Below, in pieces: positions 36,003 to 43,891 of a stretch of 64,000 bases of DNA. A program made the position numbers and the translations under genes. The notes beneath the pieces are model-generated. The model was not told the DNA's origin and did no database searches. It saw only the letters and a list, made by a program, of their open reading frames with translations. Origin of the DNA: Vulcanimicrobiota bacterium (lineage in GTDB: Bacteria; Vulcanimicrobiota; JAJTBE01); contig JAIORV010000160.1 in assembly GCA_021107945.1 (NCBI GenBank), positions 85,451 to 149,450 of the forward strand, read 5' to 3'. Each line of letters starts with the position of its first letter. Within the stretch, counting starts at the first letter, position 1.

Positions 36003-36983
36003 ATGAAAAGCTTATCCGCAATAAAGAAAAAGCTTCCCGGCAATTTCACATCAATCTTTAGTCTGTTCTTTATTATTGTTGCTATGATTTTCTTTTGTGT
36101 CGGGTGTAACAGGGGGGATAAACAGAAGCCCACACCCAATGAGATTAAGCCTGAGGCGACAATGTCAGCTATAATAGAATCTTCGCCCAAAAAGACAAAT
36201 ATTCCGGATTCAACCTTAAAAAAAGACCTTGTTAACTCTATCGACGGGGCCGAGTTGGTTTTGATCCCCGGGGGTGAATTTTCAATGGGCGCGACGGACA
36301 CAGATAAAGAAGCCGATGAGGATGAAAAACCCAATAGAAAAGTAGATGTAAAATCCTTCTATATATATAAATTCGAGGTTACGAACAGGCAATATGCAGA
36401 TTTCATCGGAAAAACAGGACACAAGCCCGAGGGGGAGTGGAAGCTCTTGCATAATAAATTTACGGACGATCATCCCGTTGTCGAAGTATCCTGGGAAGAC
36501 GCCGTCGCGTATTGTAAGTGGGCCGGAGGAAGACTCCCCGCGGAGGCGGAATGGGAAAAAGCGGCAAGAGGCACTGACGGTAGAATATATCCCTGGGGTA
36601 ATAGATGGGATCCCGATAAATGCAATATGAAACTGATGAAAACAAAACGCACGAATGTCGCCAGGATCGAGGAACATGACGATATTTGGTACGGAACTCT
36701 ACCGGTAGGCTCATTCAAAACCGGCGTCTCACCGTATGGCGTTTTTGATATGGCGGGAAATGTGGAGGAATGGTGCTCCGATTATTTCCAGGAAGACTAT
36801 TACAAGGATTCCCCCTCAAGGAACCCGAGAGGTCCCCGGGACGGTGAAGCAAGGGTATTGAGAGGCGGAGGGTTCTTCGCAAAGAAAGAAGATGTCCGTT
36901 GTACATCAAGAGAAGATGACGACCCCGCCAAATGGTGTAATCTATACGGGTTTCGAGTGGTTATCGATGAGATAGGGGAATAA
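36003..36983 (+). CDS. Lipoprotein with SUMF1/formylglycine-generating-enzyme-like domain
   Basis: About 326 residues from ATG 36003; ATG 35991 is an alternative, with GGAGG lying between the usual distances of both. Lipobox FCVGC. The sulfatase-modifying-factor domain (about 90-320) shows IPGGEFSMG, FEVTNRQYADFI, VEVSWEDAVAYCKWAGGRLP, AEAEWEKAARG, YPWGN, GNVEEWCSD and VLRGGGFF. Most such bacterial lipoproteins are ligand-binding or structural C-lectin-like proteins rather than true formylglycine generators. A sulfatase gene is not seen nearby. Confidence 0.9.
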   Translation: MKSLSAIKKKLPGNFTSIFSLFFIIVAMIFFCVGCNRGDKQKPTPNEIKPEATMSAIIESSPKKTNIPDSTLKKDLVNSIDGAELVLIPGGEFSMGATDTDKEADEDEKPNRKVDVKSFYIYKFEVTNRQYADFIGKTGHKPEGEWKLLHNKFTDDHPVVEVSWEDAVAYCKWAGGRLPAEAEWEKAARGTDGRIYPWGNRWDPDKCNMKLMKTKRTNVARIEEHDDIWYGTLPVGSFKTGVSPYGVFDMAGNVEEWCSDYFQEDYYKDSPSRNPRGPRDGEARVLRGGGFFAKKEDVRCTSREDDDPAKWCNLYGFRVVIDEIGE

Positions 36984-37228
36984 GGAGGACAGAGGACGGA
37001 TAGTGGTTATCGTTTACCGTAAGGTTTAATTTTACCACGGAGGCACGGAGAACACGAAGAGAAACAGGAAATGAGAAATTGGAGGTTGGAATTCCATTTT
37101 CCATTTTCCGTTATCCGTTTCCGTTTATCGGGACGGGGACGTCCCTCCTACAATTTCGACATCTGACCTCCGTCATCCGTCATCCGTTCTCCGTTCTCCG
37201 TTCTCCATTATCCATTTTCCCTCATCCG
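36984..37228. repeat. Repeat-filled gap with heptamer array and hairpin element
   Basis: Contains 'ccacggaggcacggagaacacgaag' (37036), a GGGACG hairpin repeat (37121-37152) and an array of degenerate TNNTCCG heptamers (CATCCGTCATCCGTTCTCCG and similar) extending to about 37250, into the end of leuD. No gene. Confidence 0.7.
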
Positions 37229-37729
37229 TTATCCGACCTCCGTCATCCGTTTCTTCTTCACATACGGAATAAGGCCGCCGGCGTTCATTATTTCCTGAAC
37301 CGACGGGGGAAGCGGAGGGAATTTGAATACTTTGCCCTGCGCGTTTATTATCTCACCCTTATCCAGGTCAATTGTTATCTCATCGCCGTGCTCAATATGT
37401 TCGGGGGCTTCGCTGTTCTCAAGAAGTGGGACTCCCTCATTAATTGCATTGCGATAATATATCCTTGCAAAACTCGGAGCAATTATCGCAGATATGCCGG
37501 CTTCTTTCAGAGCAATGACCGCCTGTTCCCTTGAAGATCCACAGCCGAAGTTCTTTCCTGCGACAATAATATCGCCTTGTTTCACGTTCTTCGAGAAATC
37601 CGGGTCCAGATCTTCCAGTGCATACTGCGCCATCTCGTTACTATCGGTAACCGTATATGTGTATTTTCCGGGGAATATCACATCGGTATTTATGTCATCG
37701 CCATATTTCCATACTTTTCCTTTAATCAT
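37229..37729 (-). CDS. leuD: 3-isopropylmalate dehydratase small subunit (LeuD type)
   Basis: 166 residues of the short, archaeal/thermophile-like class. With LeuC it isomerises 2-isopropylmalate to 3-isopropylmalate in leucine synthesis; related pairs act on methylmalate or homoaconitate. Conserved stretches are GDDINTDVIFPGKYT and the swivel-domain GKNFGCGSSREQAV. It begins directly after the leuC stop. The extreme C-terminus (KKRMTEVG) is encoded by the heptamer repeat region, so the natural end may have been altered. Confidence 0.9.
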   Translation of the reverse strand: MIKGKVWKYGDDINTDVIFPGKYTYTVTDSNEMAQYALEDLDPDFSKNVKQGDIIVAGKNFGCGSSREQAVIALKEAGISAIIAPSFARIYYRNAINEGVPLLENSEAPEHIEHGDEITIDLDKGEIINAQGKVFKFPPLPPSVQEIMNAGGLIPYVKKKRMTEVG

Positions 37730-38983
37730 TCAAATCACCTCCCGGGGATCTGCTATTTCGCCCTTGATTGCCGATGCGGCCACAGTTTCGGGGGACGCAA
37801 GATAAACAAACGCCTCTTTGCATCCCATCCTGCCCTTGAAATTCCTGTTTGCAGTAGTTATGCAGACTTCACCTGGGGCAAGAGTCCCCTCGTGGGCTCC
37901 AAGACATGGCCCGCAACCGGGATTCATTAACACAGCGCCGGCTTCCGCCAGAATCTGCAGAGTTCCATTTTTCATAGCCTCCAGCATTATCTCCTGTGAA
38001 GCCGGGAAGACAAGCATTCTTGTGTCGGGATGGATTTTCTTACCCTTTAGTATTTTCGCCGCCGCCTCAAGGTCATTCAGGCGGCCGTTTGTGCATGTCC
38101 CTAACAAAGCCTGGTTTATCTTTATTCCCTTTACTTCTTCAATGTGCGACACATTATCAACCGTATGGGGCTTCGCTACCCGTGGAGAAAGATTGGTTAC
38201 ATCAAATTTGAGGATTCTTTCATATTCCGCATCTTCATCGGGATAAATCTCCTCATATCCCTCATCGGTTTTACCCTTCAGAAATTCTCTCGTCTTATCA
38301 TCAGGCGCAAAATATCCGTTTTTCGCTCCCATTTCCGCAGACATATTGGAAAGAATTATCCTGTCGGAAACGGACATATCCGATATTGTCTCCCCGGTAA
38401 ATTCTACTGATTTGTAAAGCGCTCCATCCGACCCTATCGTACCTATTATATGGAGAATAAGATCCTTTGCGCTTACACCTGCAGGGAATTTCCCCGTAAC
38501 AACAATCTTATAGGATTGCGGCACTTTCAGCCATAATTCTCCCGTGGCATATAACGCCGCCATTTCCGTCCTGCCGATTCCCGCTGAGAATGCGCCCACC
38601 GCTCCATAAGATGTCGTGTGGGAGTCGGATCCCAAAATTAGGTTTCCGGGAAGTGCAAATCCCTTCTCGATAAAGACCTGATGGCATATTCCATTATGAA
38701 TATCGAAAAAGTTCCTGATTCCCTGCTCCTTCACAAACTCGCGAATAACTTTGTGGTTAGTGGCGTATTTTTCCGACGCCGCTGGGACGCAATGATCCAG
38801 GATAATCACGATCCTGTCGGGATATGCCACATTTTTAATACCGATTGATTTAAATTTCTTCGATATTGCGGCAGAATTGTCGTGCGACATTAGTCTGTCA
38901 GGTTCAACCATCACAATTTCCCCTGGCACAACTTCCTTGCCCGCTTTCTTGCCCAGTATTTTTTCAACAAATGTTTTGCCCAT
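37730..38983 (-). CDS. leuC: 3-isopropylmalate dehydratase large subunit (LeuC type)
   Basis: 417 residues from ATG 38983, with AAGGAG five bases ahead; the frame to 39043 lacks a site. An aconitase-family 4Fe-4S enzyme. Cluster cysteines are in LLGTCTNGR and NPGCGPCLGAHEG; SDSHTTSYGA and AGIGRTEMA are also conserved. The stop and the leuD start are adjacent (37730/37729). leuA and leuB are not in the window, so a related substrate such as citramalate-derived methylmalate cannot be excluded. Confidence 0.92.
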   Translation of the reverse strand: MGKTFVEKILGKKAGKEVVPGEIVMVEPDRLMSHDNSAAISKKFKSIGIKNVAYPDRIVIILDHCVPAASEKYATNHKVIREFVKEQGIRNFFDIHNGICHQVFIEKGFALPGNLILGSDSHTTSYGAVGAFSAGIGRTEMAALYATGELWLKVPQSYKIVVTGKFPAGVSAKDLILHIIGTIGSDGALYKSVEFTGETISDMSVSDRIILSNMSAEMGAKNGYFAPDDKTREFLKGKTDEGYEEIYPDEDAEYERILKFDVTNLSPRVAKPHTVDNVSHIEEVKGIKINQALLGTCTNGRLNDLEAAAKILKGKKIHPDTRMLVFPASQEIMLEAMKNGTLQILAEAGAVLMNPGCGPCLGAHEGTLAPGEVCITTANRNFKGRMGCKEAFVYLASPETVAASAIKGEIADPREVI

Positions 38984-39105
38984 AATATCTCCTTTCCTCC
39001 GTTTCTTTTTGATTAAAAAATCTTGAGGATATTTATCAAACAATTACCAATCATAGACCATTAAATTTCCCCCGCTATTTTCCTTTTTCTATAATAAAAA
39101 ATCCC

Positions 39106-39133
39106 GGTAATCAGATTTGAAAACCGGGATTTT
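39106..39133 (-). terminator. Rho-independent terminator
   Basis: AATCCCGGT (39110-39118) pairs with ACCGGGATT (39123-39131). On the minus strand it is followed by a T-rich tract, just after the GNAT gene stop at 39141. It separates that gene from leuC. Confidence 0.85.
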
Positions 39134-39140
39134 GAAAATA

Positions 39141-39683
39141 TTAAAGATCAATCCCAAATAGAATACCGCGGCCGCTTTCGGTAGCTATTCCGGGGTAAAT
39201 AAAATCTCTTGTTATCTCGACAAAGCCAAATGGTTTATGAAGATCAATCGAAGCTTGATTTCCCACAATAGTGAAATAATAAGCCTTTGAAGCCCGCTCT
39301 GAGAGCCATTTCAATCTTCTCAAAGTCAAAGCCTTTGCTATTCCCTTTCTCCTGAAGGCCTTGCGGACTATAACTCCCATCAGGTACCAACCCTCGGGCG
39401 CAATGTTTACGGGTGGATCCGGGGGCGGGGTAAAATAACGCGCCCTTCCGAAGCCGACTATATTATTTCCAATCTCCGCCACAAACAATAACAGCTTGTC
39501 CTCGTCATTTTTGGAAAGTTCTTTCTTGAATTTCGCCAGGTGAGATTCAAGCTCTCCTCCTTCTCTTTCAAGCCTTATTTCGGATAGCTGTTTTGCGTCT
39601 TTCATGTCGGCTTTTCTGATAACGAGGTCTTTTATCGATGCCATGTTCTGCACCTTTTTGCCAATCGATTCATTGCATTCCAT
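39141..39683 (-). CDS. GNAT-family acetyltransferase
   Basis: About 180 residues. The GNAT core starts at DLVIRKADMKDAKQL; the acetyl-CoA loop is VRKAFRRKGIAKAL, then a C-terminal GFVEI strand. Two starts are plausible: ATG 39683, right after the upstream stop, and ATG 39644 with AGGTG six bases ahead, which better fits the domain boundary. It is the last gene after the AlkD-type gene, before the terminator at 39106. Substrate unknown. Confidence 0.85.
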   Translation of the reverse strand: MECNESIGKKVQNMASIKDLVIRKADMKDAKQLSEIRLEREGGELESHLAKFKKELSKNDEDKLLLFVAEIGNNIVGFGRARYFTPPPDPPVNIAPEGWYLMGVIVRKAFRRKGIAKALTLRRLKWLSERASKAYYFTIVGNQASIDLHKPFGFVEITRDFIYPGIATESGRGILFGIDL

Positions 39684-39694
39684 CTTCACTGCCC

Positions 39695-40396
39695 TTATTT
39701 CTCCATCGCTTCTTTTCGCCTATTGGGCGGCATTTTCTCAATGGCATATCTGAGGGAAGTTCTCGGCATTCTTTCCCTGTTTTTCAGAACATACTCAAAG
39801 ACCTCGTCTTCCCATTTGTCAGCCGCCGCTTTCAACATCCATCCATATCCTTTCTGAACAAGGTCTTCCCTGTCCTCAAGCAGTATATCGGCAATCTCAA
39901 AAGCTTTCTCCAGATACTTACCCCTTCTCATGGGATAGATAAGGGAAACGGCGGCGGCTCTTCGCTCCCATTGATTTTCCGATTTCGCCCAGACATTTAG
40001 CCGGGGTAGAAATTGTGGGAATTGAAGAAGAAAATACCCAACCGTATGCGTACAGAGATCGTCGCAAGTGCCCCAGTTTGTGATGTAGTTTTTTACCCAT
40101 CTCTCAAATGTATCGAAATCTTCAGGGGTGAATTTCTTTTTTTGTCGGAAAGCCCAGTCCTGAGCAACAGTTACAAACTCATTACATTTTGTCTTCATCA
40201 ATTCCTCGCAGGACTTGAGTATTTCATCCTTTGACTTTCCCTTCATTTTTTCATAAAATTCCGATGAAATCTTGCGAACTACAGGGACCCTCACTCCAAG
40301 ATTTTTCATTTCTCCCTTGAAATAATTCCTGGAGTCAGCTTGATATTTTTTATCAATTTGCCTGTAAAATTCCGCCCCTAATTCATCGATCAACAT
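39695..40396 (-). CDS. AlkD-type DNA alkylation repair glycosylase
   Basis: 233 residues of HEAT-like helices. In the AlkD family these excise cationic N3- and N7-alkylpurines without base flipping. Signature residues are visible: the Trp/Asp pair in NWGTCDDLC near residue 108 and the Arg in WERRAAAVSLI near 143, then LVQKGYGWMLKAA. It lies upstream of a GNAT gene on the same strand. Confidence 0.88.
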   Translation of the reverse strand: MLIDELGAEFYRQIDKKYQADSRNYFKGEMKNLGVRVPVVRKISSEFYEKMKGKSKDEILKSCEELMKTKCNEFVTVAQDWAFRQKKKFTPEDFDTFERWVKNYITNWGTCDDLCTHTVGYFLLQFPQFLPRLNVWAKSENQWERRAAAVSLIYPMRRGKYLEKAFEIADILLEDREDLVQKGYGWMLKAAADKWEDEVFEYVLKNRERMPRTSLRYAIEKMPPNRRKEAMEK

Positions 40397-40433
40397 ATAT
40401 CACCCCTGAAAATTTCTTTATTAATAAGGATTA

Positions 40434-41003
40434 CTATTTTTTAAAAGGTTCGAAATTCATGAAATCGGCATGGTGAACAAGTATTGCTCCGGGCATCCTT
40501 TTGCTCAGGTTTCCTTCCTTTGCGTGCATTGCAATCATATGGAGAACCTCCTCGGGCATTCCACCTTTAAATCCCAGTCCGACTCCGGAGAACGGGTGTC
40601 TGAGGCATTTCCCGCTATGACTCTTTACAACCTTGCCATCCTTCTTTTCGTATTCAAGCAATTTTCCCACATCGTGGAGAATAGCGCCGGCAACCAGGTA
40701 ATCCAGATTGATATCGATTTTATCGCCATAAAACTTCTTCAGCGTTTGTCCGGACTGATATGTAATCGTGGTTACGGAGCGGGTATGTGTCAGAAATGAT
40801 GCAGGGCAGGGATCCAGGAGCAATGTGAAGGGCATATTATCCAGGTCTTCAGGTGTCCATCCTCCCTGTTTCATGGCATCGCACCAGACTTCAAGGGTCT
40901 TATTCCTGAGATCTTTGTCCTTGATCCATTCAAACTCGGGTATTAGCTTCATTACTTCCTTTTTAAGTGTTTTAAGTGTTTCTTTTTCCATTAAATCTGG
41001 CAT
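40434..41003 (-). CDS. HD-domain phosphohydrolase
   Basis: 189 residues. HD superfamily metal ligands are seen as THTRSV (His near 73), ILHDVGK (His-Asp near 110) and later MHAKEGN and VHHADFMNF. These proteins hydrolyse nucleotides or other phosphoesters; the substrate is not predictable. It is 37 bases upstream of the AlkD-type gene and could share its transcript. Confidence 0.85.
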   Translation of the reverse strand: MPDLMEKETLKTLKKEVMKLIPEFEWIKDKDLRNKTLEVWCDAMKQGGWTPEDLDNMPFTLLLDPCPASFLTHTRSVTTITYQSGQTLKKFYGDKIDINLDYLVAGAILHDVGKLLEYEKKDGKVVKSHSGKCLRHPFSGVGLGFKGGMPEEVLHMIAMHAKEGNLSKRMPGAILVHHADFMNFEPFKK

Positions 41004-41114
41004 ATTATTCTCTCCTTTAATTTCAGTTTAAAATAGACTTGATATTTTGTGATTTTTATATACAATATATTTAGGTATAAATCCTTTTCTGTCATGTAAT
41101 CCGAGGATTTTTTT

Positions 41115-41648
41115 ATGTGTATGAACATTCCTAAAAAAATAGTATTGATGAATCGTGTTTTTTTGTTTGCCGGTTTAATTATTTTACTGGCATTTTCTTA
41201 TGGTTGTAGCGGTAAAAAGATTGAAATAAAAGATGGCACAAAATATAATGAGGTTTCCGGTGATGTAATAGAAATTGACAAGTATATAAAAAAAGGAACA
41301 ACCCTGATATTGAGTTATTCTCCATGGGATCCTGTATCTGTCAGGCAATTGCGTGTGGTTAAAAATATCGACAATAAATATGGCAAATTGGGACTAAGGA
41401 CAATTGTTTTCGTATATGAAGAGAAAGAGGCGGAAAAAATAAAGAATACGAAGCAAACGGAAGTATGTGAATTCCCTTTCTTCCTTGCTGACAGCAGAAC
41501 AACTGAAATTTTTGGCGAAAAAGAGCTTGTGCCGGAGATATTAATTGTGGACAGCAAAAAGAATATCAGGCAAAAAATCGAGGGGTATATTGATTTTGAC
41601 AGCCTGGAAAAGATTTTAAAGAAACATATGGATATTACAGAATTTTAA
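41115..41648 (+). CDS. Lipoprotein with thioredoxin-like fold lacking the CxxC motif
   Basis: Up to 177 residues; the start may be ATG 41148 (MNRVFLFAGL). Lipobox FSYGC. The mature part follows the TlpA/AhpC-like order: a strand with TTLILSYSPWDPVSVRQLRVV, a strand with LRTIVFVYEE, FPFFLADSRTTEIFG, then VPEILIVDSKKNIRQKIEGY. The redox CxxC position reads SPWDPV, so it cannot do thiol exchange there. Probably a structural or binding derivative. Confidence 0.72.
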   Translation: MCMNIPKKIVLMNRVFLFAGLIILLAFSYGCSGKKIEIKDGTKYNEVSGDVIEIDKYIKKGTTLILSYSPWDPVSVRQLRVVKNIDNKYGKLGLRTIVFVYEEKEAEKIKNTKQTEVCEFPFFLADSRTTEIFGEKELVPEILIVDSKKNIRQKIEGYIDFDSLEKILKKHMDITEF

Positions 41649-41711
41649 CAACTTGTCAATATGCAAATTGAGATTTATGTATTAGAATGATTAGGCAGAT
41701 TATTGTTATAA

Positions 41712-41739
41712 TTGTCATAATTATAATTGACAGTATAAT
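41712..41739 (+). promoter_or_regulatory. Sigma70-type promoter
   Basis: TTGTCA (41712-41717), a 16-base spacer, TATAAT (41734-41739). The start site would leave a very short leader with GGAGGAG directly before ATG 41758. Confidence 0.6.
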
Positions 41740-41757
41740 TTTTATTGGAGGAGCTTT

Positions 41758-42615
41758 ATGAGTATAATCAACAATTTTTCTTTCTGGGGAAATCGCGACT
41801 CGAAGCCAAATCCGGCAGGGAAGCAAAAAAATCAAAACAAGCCTTCAATCCCGCAGGATAAGGTTGATATAAGCAATGGCAAAAATGATACTGTTGAAGC
41901 GGCGGGAGTAAAGGATGGAACAAATGTCCAGGTTCTCACTAGTGATGTAGCCAAAGAAAAAGGCATAAGCCTGGAGAATATAGATACTCCTCTTGAAGCG
42001 GCGGTAACGCCTCTTGCGGATCCCGGTTTTCTTTCAGCCGTTGCGAAGGCTATTATGGGCGGCAAGGTTATGAGCGCAACCGGCACAATCCGGCAGGGCG
42101 ATAAAAAGTATGATGTCGAGCTTAATCTTTCTAATAATAACAAGCCCGAGACTTCACAGCAACCGGACGGAATCATTATGGGGCATAACAATAATTCCGA
42201 TAAGGAATTCAAGCACGACTATCAGTTGACCGGCAAAATCGGGGATATGAAAATGGATGTTCATTGCTATTCCTCCGGTCTTTCGCTCTTCCTGAACGGC
42301 TCTATCGGCAATAATCCCGTGAAGATAAAGAATTCTTACAAGATCCTCTCCGGCAAAATAAAAACAAAAGGCAAGATTGGTAAGATTCCCTTGAAAATCG
42401 AAAGCAAGGGTAAGGAGATAATCAATGTAAAAGGTAGTCTGGGCGGCGTGAAATTCAATCAGAAGTTATGTCAAGTTTCCGGCGGGGCCACATGCGAGGG
42501 TCGAGTGGGAGATTTCCGGACAAAGGGATCCTCAAAAGAAACTAAAAGCGGTCAATTCATCTCCCATACAAATGTTGATGGCGTTAGCATTGATTATGAG
42601 ATAAATGTGGCTTGA
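41758..42615 (+). CDS. Uncharacterised beta-rich protein with PxDKVDIS N-terminal motif
   Basis: 285 residues, no signal peptide. A polar, Asn/Lys-rich N-terminus contains PSIPQDKVDISNG near residue 31. From about 100 on there are repeated short beta-strand units built on 'GxIGxxPxKIxxxxK' (GKIGDMKMDV, GSIGNNPVKIK, GKIGKIPLKIES, GSLGGVKFNQ, GRVGDFRTKG), suggesting a repetitive beta-sheet structure. Promoter and strong ribosome binding site are clear. The small protein at 58026 has a similar N-terminal KDKVSLSDE. No family recognised. Confidence 0.75.
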   Translation: MSIINNFSFWGNRDSKPNPAGKQKNQNKPSIPQDKVDISNGKNDTVEAAGVKDGTNVQVLTSDVAKEKGISLENIDTPLEAAVTPLADPGFLSAVAKAIMGGKVMSATGTIRQGDKKYDVELNLSNNNKPETSQQPDGIIMGHNNNSDKEFKHDYQLTGKIGDMKMDVHCYSSGLSLFLNGSIGNNPVKIKNSYKILSGKIKTKGKIGKIPLKIESKGKEIINVKGSLGGVKFNQKLCQVSGGATCEGRVGDFRTKGSSKETKSGQFISHTNVDGVSIDYEINVA

Positions 42616-42637
42616 AGATAATTGAAAGGAGATAAGC

Positions 42638-43135
42638 ATGAAAGAATTAGAGCTTGATTTTCAAGACCTTGAATGTGCAATGGAATTACAACAGGATGAA
42701 ATGACTCATTATCTTGACAAACAAACCGGTGAAATCATCACTATAATGGATGATATCAGTCGCTACGCTGAGGAAGAAGATATTGATCATCTCCAGGATT
42801 GGGAAAAAAGAGACGTGGAGCTTGCCAGAAAGATTGAAAGTAACTGGGGAAATTATATTCATGTAGAAAATGTATCAAGCCGTGAAGGATACCGTATTAT
42901 GGTTGGTTTTGCCCACACCGTAAAGGACGAAAATTTTCAGGAAAAGCTCTTCATCGCCCTTGATGGAAGAGGAGCATTCAGAAGATTCAAGGATGTATTG
43001 TACTTTAATGAAGATGAGAGACAAAGATTTTTCAAATATCATAGCGAGAGTATTAAGCAAATTGCAGAGGATTGGCTTGAGTCCGAGGATATCAAGCCTG
43101 TATGGATCTCCAGGTACCCAAAAAAATCTAAATAA
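42638..43135 (+). CDS. UPF0158 family protein
   Basis: 165 residues. Matches the UPF0158 pattern: an acidic N-terminus with an HYLDKQTGEII stretch, WEKRDVELARKIE, then LFIALDGRGAFRRFKDVL and WLESEDIKPVW at the end. Function of the family is unknown. GAAAGGAGA precedes the ATG by seven bases and the gene lies 22 bases after the beta-rich protein gene, so both are probably co-transcribed. Confidence 0.88.
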   Translation: MKELELDFQDLECAMELQQDEMTHYLDKQTGEIITIMDDISRYAEEEDIDHLQDWEKRDVELARKIESNWGNYIHVENVSSREGYRIMVGFAHTVKDENFQEKLFIALDGRGAFRRFKDVLYFNEDERQRFFKYHSESIKQIAEDWLESEDIKPVWISRYPKKSK

Positions 43136-43191
43136 CCTAAAATACCAGTTATTTTTCTTTGTGGGAACCTTCTTGAAAGAAAGCTCTCAGC

Positions 43192-43252
43192 TTTAAGCCG
43201 CTGAAGCGGCTTGCGGTAAAGCCATCTCCCCTTGAGCCGCTTCAGCGGCTTA
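43192..43252. repeat. Paired palindromes AAGCCGCTGAAGCGGCTT
   Basis: Two inverted copies of an 18-20 base palindrome (TAAGCCGCTGAAGCGGCTT and GAGCCGCTTCAGCGGCTTAA) lie about 20 bases apart. A related arrangement is at 54050-54136. The pair could fold into a large cruciform or act as a terminator after UPF0158. Confidence 0.7.
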
Positions 43253-43383
43253 ACAGGGAGAAAACTCGCTTCTCAATCAGGGGGCTTGGATGAAACACTT
43301 TTCAAATAAGGTTTCTCCCTAGGTAACTAGCATATTGAGTTAAATAAACAGTTTTCTTTCATCGTTAAATTTCCACCGGACTA

Positions 43384-43412
43384 TTGACATCCGTTCGCTT
43401 ATTCTTTATAAT
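43384..43412 (+). promoter_or_regulatory. Perfect consensus sigma70 promoter for tRNA-Ala
   Basis: TTGACA (43384-43389), 17-base spacer, TATAAT (43407-43412), twelve bases before the tRNA 5' end. All twelve consensus positions match. Confidence 0.9.
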
Positions 43413-43423
43413 ATGGACGACAT

Positions 43424-43496
43424 GGGGATGTAGCTCAGTTGGGAGAGCGCGTGGATCGCACCCACGAGGTCGTCAGTTCGAATCTGATCATCTCCA
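43424..43496 (+). tRNA. tRNA-Ala (anticodon CGC)
   Basis: 73 bases with a full cloverleaf. The acceptor stem GGGGATG/CATCTCC includes the G3-U70 pair that marks alanine tRNAs. D arm GCTC/GAGC, anticodon stem CGTGG/CCACG with loop ATCGCAC (anticodon CGC, reading GCG), T arm GTCAG/CTGAT with TTCGAAT. CCA is not encoded (ACTTA follows). It has its own consensus promoter and terminator. Confidence 0.96.
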
Positions 43497-43511
43497 CTTA
43501 TACGTCACACT

Positions 43512-43550
43512 GGGAGAAATTGGATGATATTCAGCCAATTTCTCCCTTTT
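43512..43550 (+). terminator. Strong Rho-independent terminator after tRNA-Ala
   Basis: Perfect 12-bp stem GGGAGAAATTGG (43512-43523) with CCAATTTCTCCC (43535-43546), 11-base loop, then TTTT. Confidence 0.93.
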
Positions 43551-43557
43551 ATTATTG

Positions 43558-43835
43558 TCAAATTTGGTAGTTTGACCTGCGGCGAGACGCCGCAGCCACC
43601 ACCGCAACCACCGACGCAGCTATCAACTTTGTTATAACGGTGGGGGTGGCGTCCCGCCGCCCAAATAACAAAACATTTTTTTCGAGAAATAGCTTAATCT
43701 TTTTCCAACAAGTAATGTTAATGTCGTTTTTTATTGGAATAATTTTAAAACCGCAAAAAAGCAAAAAGCCCCGGACTTCGCCAGGGCAGACTCTTCATTT
43801 TGCAACGTTTCAGGCTGGTCGGGAGACCAGCCTCT
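43558..43835. repeat. Compound repeat region between tRNA-Ala and metG
   Basis: Contains CTGCGGCGAGACGCCGCAG (43577), the GGGGGTGGCGTCCCGCCGCCC element with its TTTCGAGAAATAGCTTAA tail (43643-43700; second copy 57551-57612), a piece matching 472-520, and the palindrome GGCTGGTCGGGAGACCAGCC (43812-43831). No gene. Confidence 0.75.
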
Positions 43836-43891
43836 ACCTAAATATCATGGGAAAACTTATTCTATAAAAGAAATTTATCTTGTGGAAAAAC

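Noticed and set aside
36003..36983. Genuine formylglycine-generating enzyme
   Set aside because: It is a lipoprotein with no sulfatase partner nearby, and the copper-site Cys pair of true enzymes could not be placed with confidence.
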